Shown one piece after another: positions 1 through 7,848 of a stretch of 64,000 nt of DNA (its first letter is position 1; each line of letters opens with the position of its first letter). This DNA comes from a virus, in the IMG/VR virus record IMGVR_UViG_3300030041_000009, positions 1 to 64,000 of that record; one strand, given 5' to 3'. The notes beneath the pieces are model-generated. The model saw only the letters and a list, made by a program, of their open reading frames with translations. It had not been told where the DNA came from and did no database searches. Made by a program: the position numbers and the translations under genes.

Positions 1-264
1 GTTTGTTTCATATTTTTTTAAATTGTTTAATTTTTGTTTTCTTTCAAATTTCAATGATGTTTCAAATAATCCTATATAATATATTTGATATGGTTCTTCT
101 TTTAATCCAACACGTATAATTGAATTGTCTACTATTGAATTGACTAATTGATCTACAGTATAAATTTCATTAAAATTTAATGTTTTTGGTACACCCATTT
201 CTTCAAATATATTTGTAGGTTGTTTAAGTACAATTTTATCACCAATTTTCAAAGATGTTATCAT
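1..264 (-). CDS. Small SH3/KOW-like family protein, 3' end outside window
   Basis: Open from an ATG at 264 to the window edge (88 codons, no stop seen). The start reads MITSLKIGDKIVLKQP and the end carries FERKQKLNNLKK. That is the layout of the small paralogues found at 17.7-21.5 kb and 24-25.4 kb: an N-terminal 'IGDxIVL' strand, a middle 'YTV' strand, and a basic R-K-x-K-L-x-x-L tail. Function unknown; a small beta-barrel is an inference from the pattern. It lies 11 bp downstream of the next minus-strand gene, so probably in the same operon. Confidence 0.6.
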   Translation of the reverse strand, partial: MITSLKIGDKIVLKQPTNIFEEMGVPKTLNFNEIYTVDQLVNSIVDNSIIRVGLKEEPYQIYYIGLFETSLKFERKQKLNNLKKYETN

Positions 265-275
265 TATTATATCAT

Positions 276-530
276 TTAGCATTCAAATTTTTCTTTTTCA
301 TCTATTTCATTTACATCACAAAAATGAGTTTTTAATACATATAATGCTTTATTAAAATTATTTTCAGTAGTATCTATAACATCTTTATATTCTGATGAAC
401 TATCAGCAAATAAAATTGTCCAACCATTTTCACCTGCTTGAATTGTTACTGTTAATTGTCCAACACCAACTTTAAAGCTTTTACTTTTTTTTACCTCACT
501 TGAAGGCATCATTCCAAAAAATCTATTCAT
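276..530 (-). CDS. Hypothetical phage protein, 84 aa
   Basis: Starts MNRFFGMMPSSEVKKSKSF and continues with a beta-rich stretch around VTIQAGENGWTILFAD. No function recognised. The segment FGMMPSSE resembles YGMFSSSE in the gene at 6497 and GWLPSSE in the gene at 2669, so a short G-x-(P/S)SSE motif recurs in three small proteins here. Minus-strand run with the genes on both sides. Confidence 0.65.
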   Translation of the reverse strand: MNRFFGMMPSSEVKKSKSFKVGVGQLTVTIQAGENGWTILFADSSSEYKDVIDTTENNFNKALYVLKTHFCDVNEIDEKEKFEC

Positions 531-547
531 ATTATTTATTTTTAAAA

Positions 548-967
548 TTAGTCCATCTCTGAAATTTCATCTTCTGAAATTTCAATACAATCAATATCTT
601 TTCTACAATCTTCAAGAAAAATATGAATAAATGTTTCATTTTTTCTTGGCATAATACCTCTTACTATAGTATGTCCATTTTTATTATAATGTTTCCAAAT
701 AGGAACATTAAATTTATCAAATTTCCAATCTGATTTTTCATATGATTCAAAAATTATTGGTTTTAAATCATTTTGTTTTCCTACTCTATTAAATCCATTA
801 GGAAGTCCTAATAATATATGCCCTATTCCAAATATCATAGTTCCTATTACATGTTTTCCACATCCAACTCCTGCTATTGTATTAGGTTCAAAACATTTAA
901 TGTTTGATCCACATACGCAACCAGGACATTGATATTCTTGAATTGCTAATTTAAATTTTTTTTCCAT
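548..967 (-). CDS. Cys-rich hypothetical protein, possible metal binding
   Basis: 139 aa. The N-terminal third has CPGCVCG, then Cys and CGKH, a spacing that suggests a bound zinc (inference). The rest, including the LLGLPNGFNRVG segment, looks like a compact phage protein of unknown function. The C-terminus is acidic (EISEDEISEMD). It is 17 bp from the next gene in the same minus-strand run. Confidence 0.65.
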   Translation of the reverse strand: MEKKFKLAIQEYQCPGCVCGSNIKCFEPNTIAGVGCGKHVIGTMIFGIGHILLGLPNGFNRVGKQNDLKPIIFESYEKSDWKFDKFNVPIWKHYNKNGHTIVRGIMPRKNETFIHIFLEDCRKDIDCIEISEDEISEMD

Positions 968-970
968 TAT

Positions 971-1138
971 TTATTTTAATAAATTTTTAATTTTTTCAGG
1001 TATTTTGTTATTATTTATTTTTTTTAAATTTTTTATATAATGATCATATGATATTTTTTCATCAATACATCTCTTAATTTGATTATAAAATGTATCAATT
1101 ATTTCATCTGGTATTAGTTCTAAGTAATTATAAATCAT
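971..1138 (-). CDS. Small hypothetical protein, 55 aa
   Basis: ATG at 1138, TAA at 971-973. Translation starts MIYNYLELIPDEIIDTFYNQ and ends KIPEKIKNLLK. Helical and Lys-rich; no function recognised. It ends 3 bp before the start of the gene at 548-967, which supports it as a real member of the operon. Confidence 0.5.
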   Translation of the reverse strand: MIYNYLELIPDEIIDTFYNQIKRCIDEKISYDHYIKNLKKINNNKIPEKIKNLLK

Positions 1139-1230
1139 AATTTTTAATTATTATCATTGGGTATAATATTATATATTTCATCTAATAATTTATATAAATC
1201 TTTTTCAGTTTTCAATAATTTTTTTTCATA

Positions 1231-1545
1231 TTATTTTTTCACAGCTAAAATTGAACTACCACAAGAATTATAAACTTCAATACCAACAAATACTGTATCT
1301 TCATATAGAGTAAAATAATCATTACTGCAACCTACTGTATAAATACCGTTAATACCAGTTTTATAGTAATTAGTTTTATCTATAATAGATGTTTCTTTCC
1401 AACTATTATCATGACATTCTTCAACACAATCTGTCATTCCATCAAATGAACTAATATTTTTTACAAATAGTTTATCACTATTCCTTTTTGCAAAACTTTT
1501 TAATGTAGCAAGTGTAATTTTTTTTGTGCCTATTAACTGTTTCAT
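1231..1545 (-). CDS. Hypothetical protein, 104 aa
   Basis: Starts MKQLIGTKKITLATLKSFAK and holds four Cys residues around DCVEECHDNSW and VGCSND. No family assigned with confidence. It has its own promoter: TATCTTTG on the minus strand at 1569-1576, 24 bp before the ATG. Downstream in the same frame, after the TAA, an open run of about 28 codons (to ~1150) begins with TTG and could be a tiny gene or a read-through tail. Confidence 0.65.
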   Translation of the reverse strand: MKQLIGTKKITLATLKSFAKRNSDKLFVKNISSFDGMTDCVEECHDNSWKETSIIDKTNYYKTGINGIYTVGCSNDYFTLYEDTVFVGIEVYNSCGSSILAVKK

Positions 1546-1568
1546 ATTGGTTATGTTTTAATTAGATA

Positions 1569-1576
1569 CAAAGATA
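1569..1576 (-). promoter_or_regulatory. Bacteroidota -7 promoter element TATCTTTG
   Basis: TATCTTTG on the minus strand matches the TAnnTTTG -7 element of Bacteroidota primary sigma promoters. It sits 24 bp upstream of the start at 1545. Confidence 0.6.
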
Positions 1577-1599
1577 CTAATTATTTATCAGATTAATAG

Positions 1600-2001
1600 T
1601 TATTTGACAAAATCTTTAATGATTTTTAATCTTTCTTCATCTGACATAGATTTTTTTATATCATAAGAATATTTTTCTGATATTAATCTTAATCTTTCAC
1701 TTTCAGAATAGTTATATAGATTATCAATATTAGAGCAATCTGTTATAATATTATCATTTTCATCATAAATGATATAATTATCTTTATTTTTTATTAATAT
1801 ATCATCTATACTATCATATATAAAATCATTTATAATATCATAAAATGTTTCACCATAAATAGATTTTAATAAAATATTATTGATTTTATTATAATCTTCT
1901 AAAAAATCAAATAAATCTAATCCATTATCATGAATATTATTTTCTTTTTTACCTTTTTCTATAGATAATTCTATAAATTTTATGAATGCATTTTTTGTCA
2001 T
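1600..2001 (-). CDS. Hypothetical acidic protein, 133 aa
   Basis: The start is taken at ATG 2001 (MTKNAFIKFIELSIEKGKKE). An upstream in-frame ATG at 2031 would run through the promoter element at 2021-2028, so it is less likely. The protein is rich in Asp, Asn and Ile and has a C-terminal SMSDEERLKIIKDFVK helix. No function recognised. Confidence 0.6.
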   Translation of the reverse strand: MTKNAFIKFIELSIEKGKKENNIHDNGLDLFDFLEDYNKINNILLKSIYGETFYDIINDFIYDSIDDILIKNKDNYIIYDENDNIITDCSNIDNLYNYSESERLRLISEKYSYDIKKSMSDEERLKIIKDFVK

Positions 2002-2020
2002 AATTATGTTATTTAGAGTA

Positions 2021-2028
2021 CAAATATA
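2021..2028 (-). promoter_or_regulatory. Bacteroidota -7 promoter element TATATTTG
   Basis: TATATTTG on the minus strand, 20 bp upstream of the ATG at 2001. The divergent gene begins at 2068, so this short gap probably carries promoters both ways. Confidence 0.5.
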
Positions 2029-2067
2029 CAAAATAAATTTGGAATAAAAAAATTAATATATAAATAT

Positions 2068-2691
2068 ATGAAAATAAAATTTGAAGAATTTATATTAGAA
2101 TCAAAAAATTATAACCTTTATAAAGGAGTAGGTAATTTAAAACAAATTTTACTTGATGGTAAAATAAAATTACTAAAAGGTGAATGGGGTTATCAATGGA
2201 GTTCAGATATGAGAAGAAATTTAGGAATAAAAGATGAAGTTGGCATATCAGTAACTAGAAATTTTTCAACTGCTGTTGGTTATGGTGATGCTGTAATAGA
2301 ATTTGATACTCAAAAATTGAGTGATAAATATAAAATTATTCCAATAATAGAAAATTTAGACTATTATTTGAATTTACCAAAAGAAAAAACTAAAAAATTA
2401 TCAATATCAAAACAACTTAGATTAAAAGAATTTGGTAAAGAATATTGGAACATCAAAACAAATAAAGATGCATTCGATTTTGGTATTGCAGAAGAGATAA
2501 TAGTATCAAATGAAGTTTCAATAAAATATATAAAAAAAGTATATATTATTTATAGTAATAGAGATATAACAAAAAAAATTGAATTGCTAAAATTGAATAA
2601 TATTCCTTACGAAATAATATCAAAAGATGATAAATATTTATCTAACGTTAAATATAGAAAAAATAAGATTAATACTTATTCACAGATGTGA
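2068..2691 (+). CDS. Putative ADP-ribosyltransferase-like protein with capsid-targeting-like N-terminus
   Basis: 207 aa. The N-terminus MKIKFEEFILESKNYNLYKG has the pattern of a T4 capsid-targeting peptide, with a possible cleavage after FILE. The body then reads like a small mono-ADP-ribosyltransferase: NLYKGVG near residue 15, GISVTRNFSTAVGYGD near 65-80 (the serine/threonine strand), and FGIAEEIIV near 145-153 (the acidic catalytic segment). It is followed by a Lys-rich tail. T4 Alt is the known precedent: an ADP-ribosyltransferase packaged in the head and injected with the DNA. The ART assignment rests on motif order only; a KptA- or RES-type relative is also possible. The 3' end overlaps the convergent gene at 2669 by 23 bp. 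Confidence 0.45.
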   Translation: MKIKFEEFILESKNYNLYKGVGNLKQILLDGKIKLLKGEWGYQWSSDMRRNLGIKDEVGISVTRNFSTAVGYGDAVIEFDTQKLSDKYKIIPIIENLDYYLNLPKEKTKKLSISKQLRLKEFGKEYWNIKTNKDAFDFGIAEEIIVSNEVSIKYIKKVYIIYSNRDITKKIELLKLNNIPYEIISKDDKYLSNVKYRKNKINTYSQM

Positions 2692-2866
2692 TATTATTAT
2701 CTTTAAATTCTATTTCTAAATTATTTGAGAATATTTCTACAACCTCATCATCTTTCATATAAACATAATCTTCACTTGAAGGCAGCCAACCATTTAAAGA
2801 TTCATTTAATCTACAAGATTTTTTTAATCTTAATTGTAAAATTTCGTCCAATTCTTTAAATTTCAT
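2669..2866 (-). CDS. Small hypothetical protein, 65 aa
   Basis: Starts MKFKELDEILQLRLKKSCRL. The first half is helical and the second half is acidic, with a GWLPSSEDYVYM segment similar to the PSSE segment of the gene at 276. Function unknown. A TATCTTTG promoter lies 31 bp upstream. Its end overlaps the convergent gene at 2068-2691. Confidence 0.55.
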   Translation of the reverse strand: MKFKELDEILQLRLKKSCRLNESLNGWLPSSEDYVYMKDDEVVEIFSNNLEIEFKDNNITSVNKY

Positions 2867-2896
2867 ATCATTTATATTTATATAAGTTTATAAATA

Positions 2897-2904
2897 CAAA
2901 GATA
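2897..2904 (-). promoter_or_regulatory. Bacteroidota -7 promoter element TATCTTTG
   Basis: TATCTTTG on the minus strand, 31 bp upstream of the start at 2866. Confidence 0.6.
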
Positions 2905-3149
2905 CTACATTATTAATCATATGTCAATAATATAAAGTATATTTTCAATTATTTATATATTTTTAACTTATTATCATAATTTGCTGATTATAAGTACATT
3001 AAAATAAAAATAAACTAATTATTTAATTTTTACTATATAACAATGAGAATAATTTAATTTTAGTAATAAAGAATTACTATATAATAACATAACTAATAAT
3101 TATAAATCAAATTAGATAACCTAATTTTATAATTAATTGATGAATTAAT

Positions 3150-3188
3150 CCGCTGATTTTCTTACTGTAAATCCTATCTTATAAGCGG
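3150..3188 (+). promoter_or_regulatory. Structured leader hairpin upstream of the lysis gene
   Basis: The 2905-3261 gap has no gene that I can support. Within it, CCGCT at 3150-3154 pairs with AGCGG at 3184-3188, extended by one T-A pair. An inner GATTT/AAATC stem (3154-3173) sits inside. These are among the few GC-rich stretches in the region and lie about 75 bp before the glucosaminidase start, so a structured 5' leader is plausible. It could also be a remnant of a small RNA. Two copies of TACTATATAA(C/T)A occur further upstream (near 3030 and 3075). Confidence 0.35.
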
Positions 3189-3261
3189 AATTTATTACCA
3201 TTTGGATATATTTATTTTTATCCTATTTACTGATTCATCAATAAAAAAACAATTTAAAGAC

Positions 3262-3732
3262 ATGAGAAAAATTTTACTAGGCATAATAATGCTATTCGCT
3301 TTTAGTGTATATTCAAATACTCAAAACATTACAACAAGATTTATTGATAAATATAATGCATTAACTATATCATTAAGCAACGAATATAAAATCCCTGCTA
3401 GCGTAATTCTTTCAATTTCAATATGGGAAAGTGGTTCTGGAACAAGTAAATTGAGTAGAACTAAACATAATTATTTTGGAGTTAAACAAGGAAAACATTA
3501 TAGAAGTTATGAAAATGATTCTATATCATTTAGGCATTTTTGTGAGTTTACTTCAAAAAGAAAATATTATTCTAAATTAATAAATAATAATGTTACAGAT
3601 TATAATATATGGGTACATAACATTCAAAGAGGTGGATATTCGCAAACAAAAAATTGGGGTAAACATATCGTTGACATGATTAAAATATACAATTTAAATA
3701 AAATTGATAATCAATATGTTTTTATTGATTAA
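3262..3732 (+). CDS. Secreted glucosaminidase-type endolysin
   Basis: 156 aa from ATG 3262. The first 20 residues (MRKILLGIIMLFAFSVYSNT) form a clear Sec signal peptide; the longer ORF start at 3202 would bury this signal, so it is rejected. The body matches the FlgJ/LytG-type glucosaminidase family (peptidoglycan hydrolase): IPASVILSISIWESGSGTSKL carries the catalytic Glu, followed by HNYFGVKQGKHY, the Y-x-S-FRHFCEF segment and GGYSQTKNWGKHIVDMIKIY near the end. It would cut the glycan backbone of the host wall and probably acts in lysis after export through the Sec system. No holin is obvious next to it. Its 3' end overlaps the convergent small gene by 11 bp. Confidence 0.85.
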   Translation: MRKILLGIIMLFAFSVYSNTQNITTRFIDKYNALTISLSNEYKIPASVILSISIWESGSGTSKLSRTKHNYFGVKQGKHYRSYENDSISFRHFCEFTSKRKYYSKLINNNVTDYNIWVHNIQRGGYSQTKNWGKHIVDMIKIYNLNKIDNQYVFID

Positions 3733-3889
3733 TTTGAAAATTATTTAATTTATTGAGTTTTTCAATTCTATCATCTTTCAATTTTTTTCTTTCTGCTTCT
3801 CTATCATATTTATATGATAGTTTTGCGTTTGAAAAACTTGGATCTGCTACTAAATCATAAGTAAATAGTTTATTTAAAATTATTTTCAA
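3722..3889 (-). CDS. Short protein with a DLVADPSF segment
   Basis: 55 codons from TTG at 3889, overlapping the 3' end of the upstream gene by 20 bp; no in-frame ATG exists. The segment YDLVADPSFSNAKL resembles the V-x-DPSF-x-NA pattern often seen near the C-terminus of phage prohead proteases, so this may be a relic of such a gene (low confidence). It ends in RIEKLNKLNNFQINQ, the basic tail shared by many small proteins in this window. Confidence 0.4.
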   Translation of the reverse strand: MKIILNKLFTYDLVADPSFSNAKLSYKYDREAERKKLKDDRIEKLNKLNNFQINQ

Positions 3890-4181
3890 TTGATTTTAAT
3901 TTCTTTTTTCTTAAATGCTTAACATATTCATTTGGAAAATTATCATAGTCTAATACAGGTTTATCAGATGCTTTTTTTATCATATCTAATTGCCATTGTA
4001 TAGATTCTATTGGATCCTCACATTCACTTTCATATGAAAAAATGTTTATTGAATTTTCTGTACAAGATTCAGGTATATCACTTTCATCATTGTAATATAC
4101 TTCATAAACACCAAATTCGACTTCAGAGTCAAAATCTGTTACCATTCTTTTTGCTAAAATTCTATAATTCCAATACGACAT
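3870..4181 (-). CDS. Conserved hypothetical protein, MSYWNYR family
   Basis: 103 aa. Begins MSYWNYRILAKRMVTDF and has FGVYEVYYND and PVLDYDNFP segments, a pattern I recognise from a small bacterial and phage family of unknown function. The C-terminus YVKHLRKKKLKSIENNFK carries the recurrent basic tail. Downstream of the asparagine synthetase terminator in the minus direction. Confidence 0.65.
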   Translation of the reverse strand: MSYWNYRILAKRMVTDFDSEVEFGVYEVYYNDESDIPESCTENSINIFSYESECEDPIESIQWQLDMIKKASDKPVLDYDNFPNEYVKHLRKKKLKSIENNFK

Positions 4182-4219
4182 AATATATTTATATCACATG
4201 ATAAAAAAAAGTTTAATAA

Positions 4220-4247
4220 AAAAGTCAGAATAATTATTCTGACTTTT
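4220..4247. terminator. Perfect palindromic terminator
   Basis: 28-bp palindrome with arms AAAAGTCAGAATAA. It holds the stop codon of the asparagine synthetase gene in its stem (Lys-Ser-Glu-stop). The same palindrome recurs at 15734-15761. Confidence 0.75.
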
Positions 4248-5691
4248 CTATTGTATCTAATTTAATTAATTTGTTTGTTTTTATAGCTGATCGTATGTCA
4301 AACTTATCAGAATGACAACCATTTTGAAATGGTACTTTTTTTCTCCATAAGAATTCGTCTGATATAATATTTTCAAATGATTTTCTCAAAATATACTTCA
4401 AGTGTTTTCCTTTACCGTTATTTTCATCACGATATTTTGGAGGTATTCTTAAACAAAAATTCACAAAATTATAATCAGCAAATGGAGTTCTTGCTTCAAT
4501 TGTACCTCCATACATCATAGATTTATTTAATGTACTCAGATTTTTATGATTTACATTTTTAACTAATGATATTCTTCTGTTATGATATTTTGTTTCATCA
4601 TTCCAGCACCACCTTTTAACATCATCATATGATCCAAATATTTCATCACTAACATCTCCACCAAATACTACTTTAAATCCTCTATTTGATATTTCTTTAG
4701 CTAATAATATTTGTGCAATAGCAAATGATAATTGAATATAATTTTCACTTTCTATCGCATAAATTGTTTCTTGCAATTTTTCTTTCATTACATCAAATGG
4801 AATATCAATAATAACTAATTTTATATTATTTTCTTCTGAGAATTTTTTTGCAAAATATAAATCATCTTTTAATATTTTTTTTGAATTTGTGGTGCCAGAT
4901 ATATTTATAACAAAACTTGTAATATTTTGTATTCTTTTAGATAATAAATATGTTATTAATGTAGAATCTATTCCACCACTTAATATTGTGCATATGGGTA
5001 CATCTGATACTAATTCATTATCAATAGCGGCATTTAGTAATCTTCTTATATTCGTTGTATAATAATTTTCACCTTTGTCAATTTTGTCATAATTAATATT
5101 ATCAAATGTAAAATATTTTGACATTTTTAATTCATTAGTATCTAAAAAATATTCTAATACTGTACCAGGCTGAACATCACAAATATTATCATTGGTATCA
5201 AAACATTTTTTTTCACTGGCAAATATCAGTTTACTATCATACTTATAATGAAATGGTAATCTTCCAATATAATCCCTACCTAAAACCAATTTATTTTTAA
5301 TTTTATCCAAGATACAAAAACAAAACATACCGTCTAATGATGACATAAATTTTATTAAATCGTCAGAATATTCTATATAAATTAATAATAATAATTCTAC
5401 ATCTGATTTATAATTATTAATATTGTATTTTTTTCTCAAATATGAAAAGTTATCAATAGTTCTATTAAATAATTCACCGTTAAAAACAATAACATAATTA
5501 TCATCTTTACTATGAAATGGCTGATTTGAATAATCTGACAAATCAACAATAGATAATCTATTATGACCCATAAATATATTTTTATATTCGTATATTTCTT
5601 GATAATCTCTTCCTCTGTGCTTAATTTTATCTAATGATATCTGAATATCTTCTTTAGATCCGAAACCATTTCCACCTACAATTCCACACAT
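4234..5691 (-). CDS. asnB: Asparagine synthetase (glutamine-hydrolysing)
   Basis: 485 aa. Starts MCGIVGG, giving the Cys2 nucleophile of class II glutamine amidotransferases. Then KIKHRGRD, GHNRLSIVDLS and VIVFNGELFN mark the glutaminase domain (residues 1-190). The synthetase domain follows with the ATP pyrophosphatase loop CTILSGGIDSTLITYLL near 237-253, GGDVSDEIFGSY near 345 and EARTPFADYNFVNF near 400. The enzyme makes Asn from Asp, Gln and ATP. At 485 aa it is a little shorter than typical bacterial AsnB. A phage copy could support protein synthesis during starvation or act on a different acceptor. It overlaps the downstream end of the small gene at 5676 by 16 bp. Confidence 0.9.
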   Translation of the reverse strand: MCGIVGGNGFGSKEDIQISLDKIKHRGRDYQEIYEYKNIFMGHNRLSIVDLSDYSNQPFHSKDDNYVIVFNGELFNRTIDNFSYLRKKYNINNYKSDVELLLLIYIEYSDDLIKFMSSLDGMFCFCILDKIKNKLVLGRDYIGRLPFHYKYDSKLIFASEKKCFDTNDNICDVQPGTVLEYFLDTNELKMSKYFTFDNINYDKIDKGENYYTTNIRRLLNAAIDNELVSDVPICTILSGGIDSTLITYLLSKRIQNITSFVINISGTTNSKKILKDDLYFAKKFSEENNIKLVIIDIPFDVMKEKLQETIYAIESENYIQLSFAIAQILLAKEISNRGFKVVFGGDVSDEIFGSYDDVKRWCWNDETKYHNRRISLVKNVNHKNLSTLNKSMMYGGTIEARTPFADYNFVNFCLRIPPKYRDENNGKGKHLKYILRKSFENIISDEFLWRKKVPFQNGCHSDKFDIRSAIKTNKLIKLDTIEKSE

Positions 5692-5858
5692 AAATTTAGT
5701 TTGTTTAATTTATTTCTTCTTGTAACATTCTTTATTGCTATATCAATAAGCTTGTTTGTGATATCTTTTTTATAATATCTGAAATAATAATCTCGTTTAA
5801 GTAATTCTAATTGAGATATACTAGCTGTCATTAATTTATTAAGAATACCATCTTCCAT
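5676..5858 (-). CDS. Small hypothetical protein, 60 aa
   Basis: Starts MEDGILNKLMTASISQLELL and ends with a basic RRNKLNKLNLCVEL tail. It stops at TAG, the only TAG stop I noticed in the window, inside the start of asnB, so the two are probably translationally coupled. Function unknown. Confidence 0.5.
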   Translation of the reverse strand: MEDGILNKLMTASISQLELLKRDYYFRYYKKDITNKLIDIAIKNVTRRNKLNKLNLCVEL

Positions 5859-5976
5859 TTTTTTTATATAATAGCATTTCTCCTACTACCTGAATATCTT
5901 TATATTTTAAAGTAAGTTCAGTAATTAATTCTAATTCTTCACAAGAATTATTTAACATTTTAATTAACTCTTCCAT
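5839..5976 (-). CDS. Small hypothetical protein, 45 aa
   Basis: ATG at 5976, TAA at 5839. Translation MEELIKMLNNSCEELELITE..., ending YKKNGRWYS. It overlaps the start of the next gene by 20 bp and sits 5 bp after the gene at 5982. Acidic helical first half; function unknown. Confidence 0.45.
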   Translation of the reverse strand: MEELIKMLNNSCEELELITELTLKYKDIQVVGEMLLYKKNGRWYS

Positions 5977-5981
5977 ATTTT

Positions 5982-6494
5982 CTACATTATTTTTTTACTT
6001 AATTTATTAAATATTGGAGAACAGTGTTTTAATTTGCACCATTGAACAGATTTAAATGTTTTTATGTCGTATAATCTACCTGTATCCTCACCATTATATG
6101 AAATGTCATGATAATATGCCTTACCCCAATGATAGACAAGGATCATCTCTGCTTTATAACCAAAATATTCAGATTGAATTATGTGATGATATGGTATTTC
6201 TTTTCCAAGGATATAATTAGCAGATAAATTACCATCCTTAAATTCAAAGTTATCTAAACTCTGATATTCACTTCCTTCAAATATCCAAGTTTCTTTAATG
6301 CTATTGAAATAAATATTCATTAATCTACTAAACTCTTGAGTATTAATAATCTTAACATTAAAAAGCATAAATTCATTAAATGATAATCTTTTATCTACTT
6401 TTTTTATATCATTTCTTATAGAATATGTATCAGTATCTCTATTATATTGTATTAATTTACCACACTCTGATTTATAATATACTTTTTTATTCAT
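5982..6494 (-). CDS. Hypothetical protein, 170 aa
   Basis: Starts MNKKVYYKSECGKLIQYNRD. Contains aromatic-rich segments YHHIIQSEYFGYKAEM and LVYHWGKAYYHDISYN that suggest a beta-sandwich or barrel. No recognised family. It lies 2 bp from the gene upstream, in a tight minus-strand operon. Confidence 0.6.
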   Translation of the reverse strand: MNKKVYYKSECGKLIQYNRDTDTYSIRNDIKKVDKRLSFNEFMLFNVKIINTQEFSRLMNIYFNSIKETWIFEGSEYQSLDNFEFKDGNLSANYILGKEIPYHHIIQSEYFGYKAEMILVYHWGKAYYHDISYNGEDTGRLYDIKTFKSVQWCKLKHCSPIFNKLSKKIM

Positions 6495-6496
6495 GT

Positions 6497-6832
6497 TTAT
6501 TTTTTAAGAGTTAGTAGATAATATTTATCTTTATTAATCATAGATTTATATGTTAATTCAGATTTACATTGATAATTTCCAGAAGGTAACATCATCAATA
6601 TATCCTGTTCTTCAATAGGCAAATCAAGTTGCTCATAATCACCATCTAAGAACACTGGAATATCAAATTTTGCTAATTCTTCTGCATCATTATCAATATA
6701 AGCTCCTACTCCTTTAGGTAAATAATTACTTAATTCTCCTAAATTTATATTATCAGTTGATATTAATAATTCACTTTCACTTGAAGAGAACATTCCATAA
6801 GGATGAGTTGTAGTAAATCTTAATTGCTTCAT
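6497..6832 (-). CDS. Hypothetical protein, 111 aa
   Basis: Starts MKQLRFTTTHPYGMFSSSES. The middle is acidic (DNDAEELAKFDIPVFLDGDY). The YGMFSSSE segment echoes the genes at 276 and 2669. No function assigned. Confidence 0.6.
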   Translation of the reverse strand: MKQLRFTTTHPYGMFSSSESELLISTDNINLGELSNYLPKGVGAYIDNDAEELAKFDIPVFLDGDYEQLDLPIEEQDILMMLPSGNYQCKSELTYKSMINKDKYYLLTLKK

Positions 6833-6848
6833 AAATATATTATTTTTT

Positions 6849-6962
6849 TTATATTATTTCTAATCTATAAGCTTTTCCTTCATTATTATCTTCACATTTA
6901 CTATCATATTCAAATTTATCAAAGTTTTTTATGATAAATTTCTTACATTTAGTTTTTCTCAT
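6849..6962 (-). CDS. Small hypothetical protein, 37 aa
   Basis: ATG at 6962 overlaps the TAA of the upstream gene by one base (TAATG). Reads MRKTKCKKFIIKNFDKFEYD and ends NEGKAYRLEII. Basic start and acidic middle; function unknown. The coupled start is the main support. Confidence 0.4.
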   Translation of the reverse strand: MRKTKCKKFIIKNFDKFEYDSKCEDNNEGKAYRLEII

Positions 6963-7339
6963 TATTCTATTTTTAAATTACCAAAAATATCTTTATTAAA
7001 ATATATAATTTCTTGTAGCTGTTTTGTTCTTGATTCCATTTTAATGTTATTTAAATAAAATTGAGCAACATTATTTAAATCTATAACAATTAAGTGTGTA
7101 TATAGTAAATCAATTCTCATTTCTTCTATACTTATACTACCAACCTTATGATTTATAATACTATCAGATAACAATTTAATAATAGCAAATTCTCCACAAA
7201 TTGACTTAATTAATATAGAAAGTGCAGAATTGTACACTTTTTCTTTGTTACATCTTGTGATTATAGCATCAGCTTTTTCTCTAAATAATTCTAATACTGA
7301 TTTGAAATTACCAATTGGTTTAATATCTTCAATTTTCAT
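6962..7339 (-). CDS. Hypothetical helical protein, 125 aa
   Basis: Starts MKIEDIKPIGNFKSVLELFR. Predicted to be mostly helical, with LLYTHLIVIDLNNVAQFYLNN near the middle. No family recognised. Spaced 2 bp from the gene upstream. Confidence 0.6.
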   Translation of the reverse strand: MKIEDIKPIGNFKSVLELFREKADAIITRCNKEKVYNSALSILIKSICGEFAIIKLLSDSIINHKVGSISIEEMRIDLLYTHLIVIDLNNVAQFYLNNIKMESRTKQLQEIIYFNKDIFGNLKIE

Positions 7340-7341
7340 TA

Positions 7342-7848
7342 TTAATGATTTAATTTTGAATCATATTCCATTCCAATTGATATTAACCAATCATTAGCAG
7401 ATTCAATTGTAGTAAAATGAATTGTTTCAAATATATTCTCCTCTATACAATCCCAATATCTATTAAAATCTGAATTATTAACATTTTCAATATCATCATA
7501 TGATTCATCTTCTTCTTTATAATCAATAACACAAGTAACGACATCATCTTCAATATAACATAAAAATACAGCTTCATCAGGATTTATAGTGCTCCTATTT
7601 CTATTTTTATATTTTTTTTCAATTCTATCATTTTTTATTGACATAACTTCATTATCATTAATATCAGTAACTAATGGAGTCCATATTTCAGTACCATTAA
7701 TTACTGTCACAAATGCTTCATAACCATCTTTATTTTTGAATCTATAATGCGTAACTACGTTATTATCAGGTTGTTCTACTACAAATTCCCAATCTATAAT
7801 ACCAAAATCTTCTTCTATTTTTTTCTTACAACGTTCTAATATGTTCAT
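7342..7848 (-). CDS. Hypothetical acidic protein, 168 aa
   Basis: Starts MNILERCKKKIEEDFGIIDW and runs through a beta-rich region (THYRFKNKDGYEAFVTVING). It ends in ESANDWLISIGMEYDSKLNH, a helix like those in small phage immunity or inhibitor proteins, but no specific function can be given. Its start overlaps the end of the upstream gene by 23 bp. Confidence 0.6.
   Translation of the reverse strand: MNILERCKKKIEEDFGIIDWEFVVEQPDNNVVTHYRFKNKDGYEAFVTVINGTEIWTPLVTDINDNEVMSIKNDRIEKKYKNRNRSTINPDEAVFLCYIEDDVVTCVIDYKEEDESYDDIENVNNSDFNRYWDCIEENIFETIHFTTIESANDWLISIGMEYDSKLNH

Noticed and set aside
1150-1230. Possible 23-aa TTG-start ORF after the gene at 1231
   Set aside because: In frame with the upstream gene past its TAA and too short to support.
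2905-3149. Possible replication origin in the AT-rich gap
   Set aside because: No iterons or conserved box beyond a twofold TACTATATAA; nothing points to an origin.
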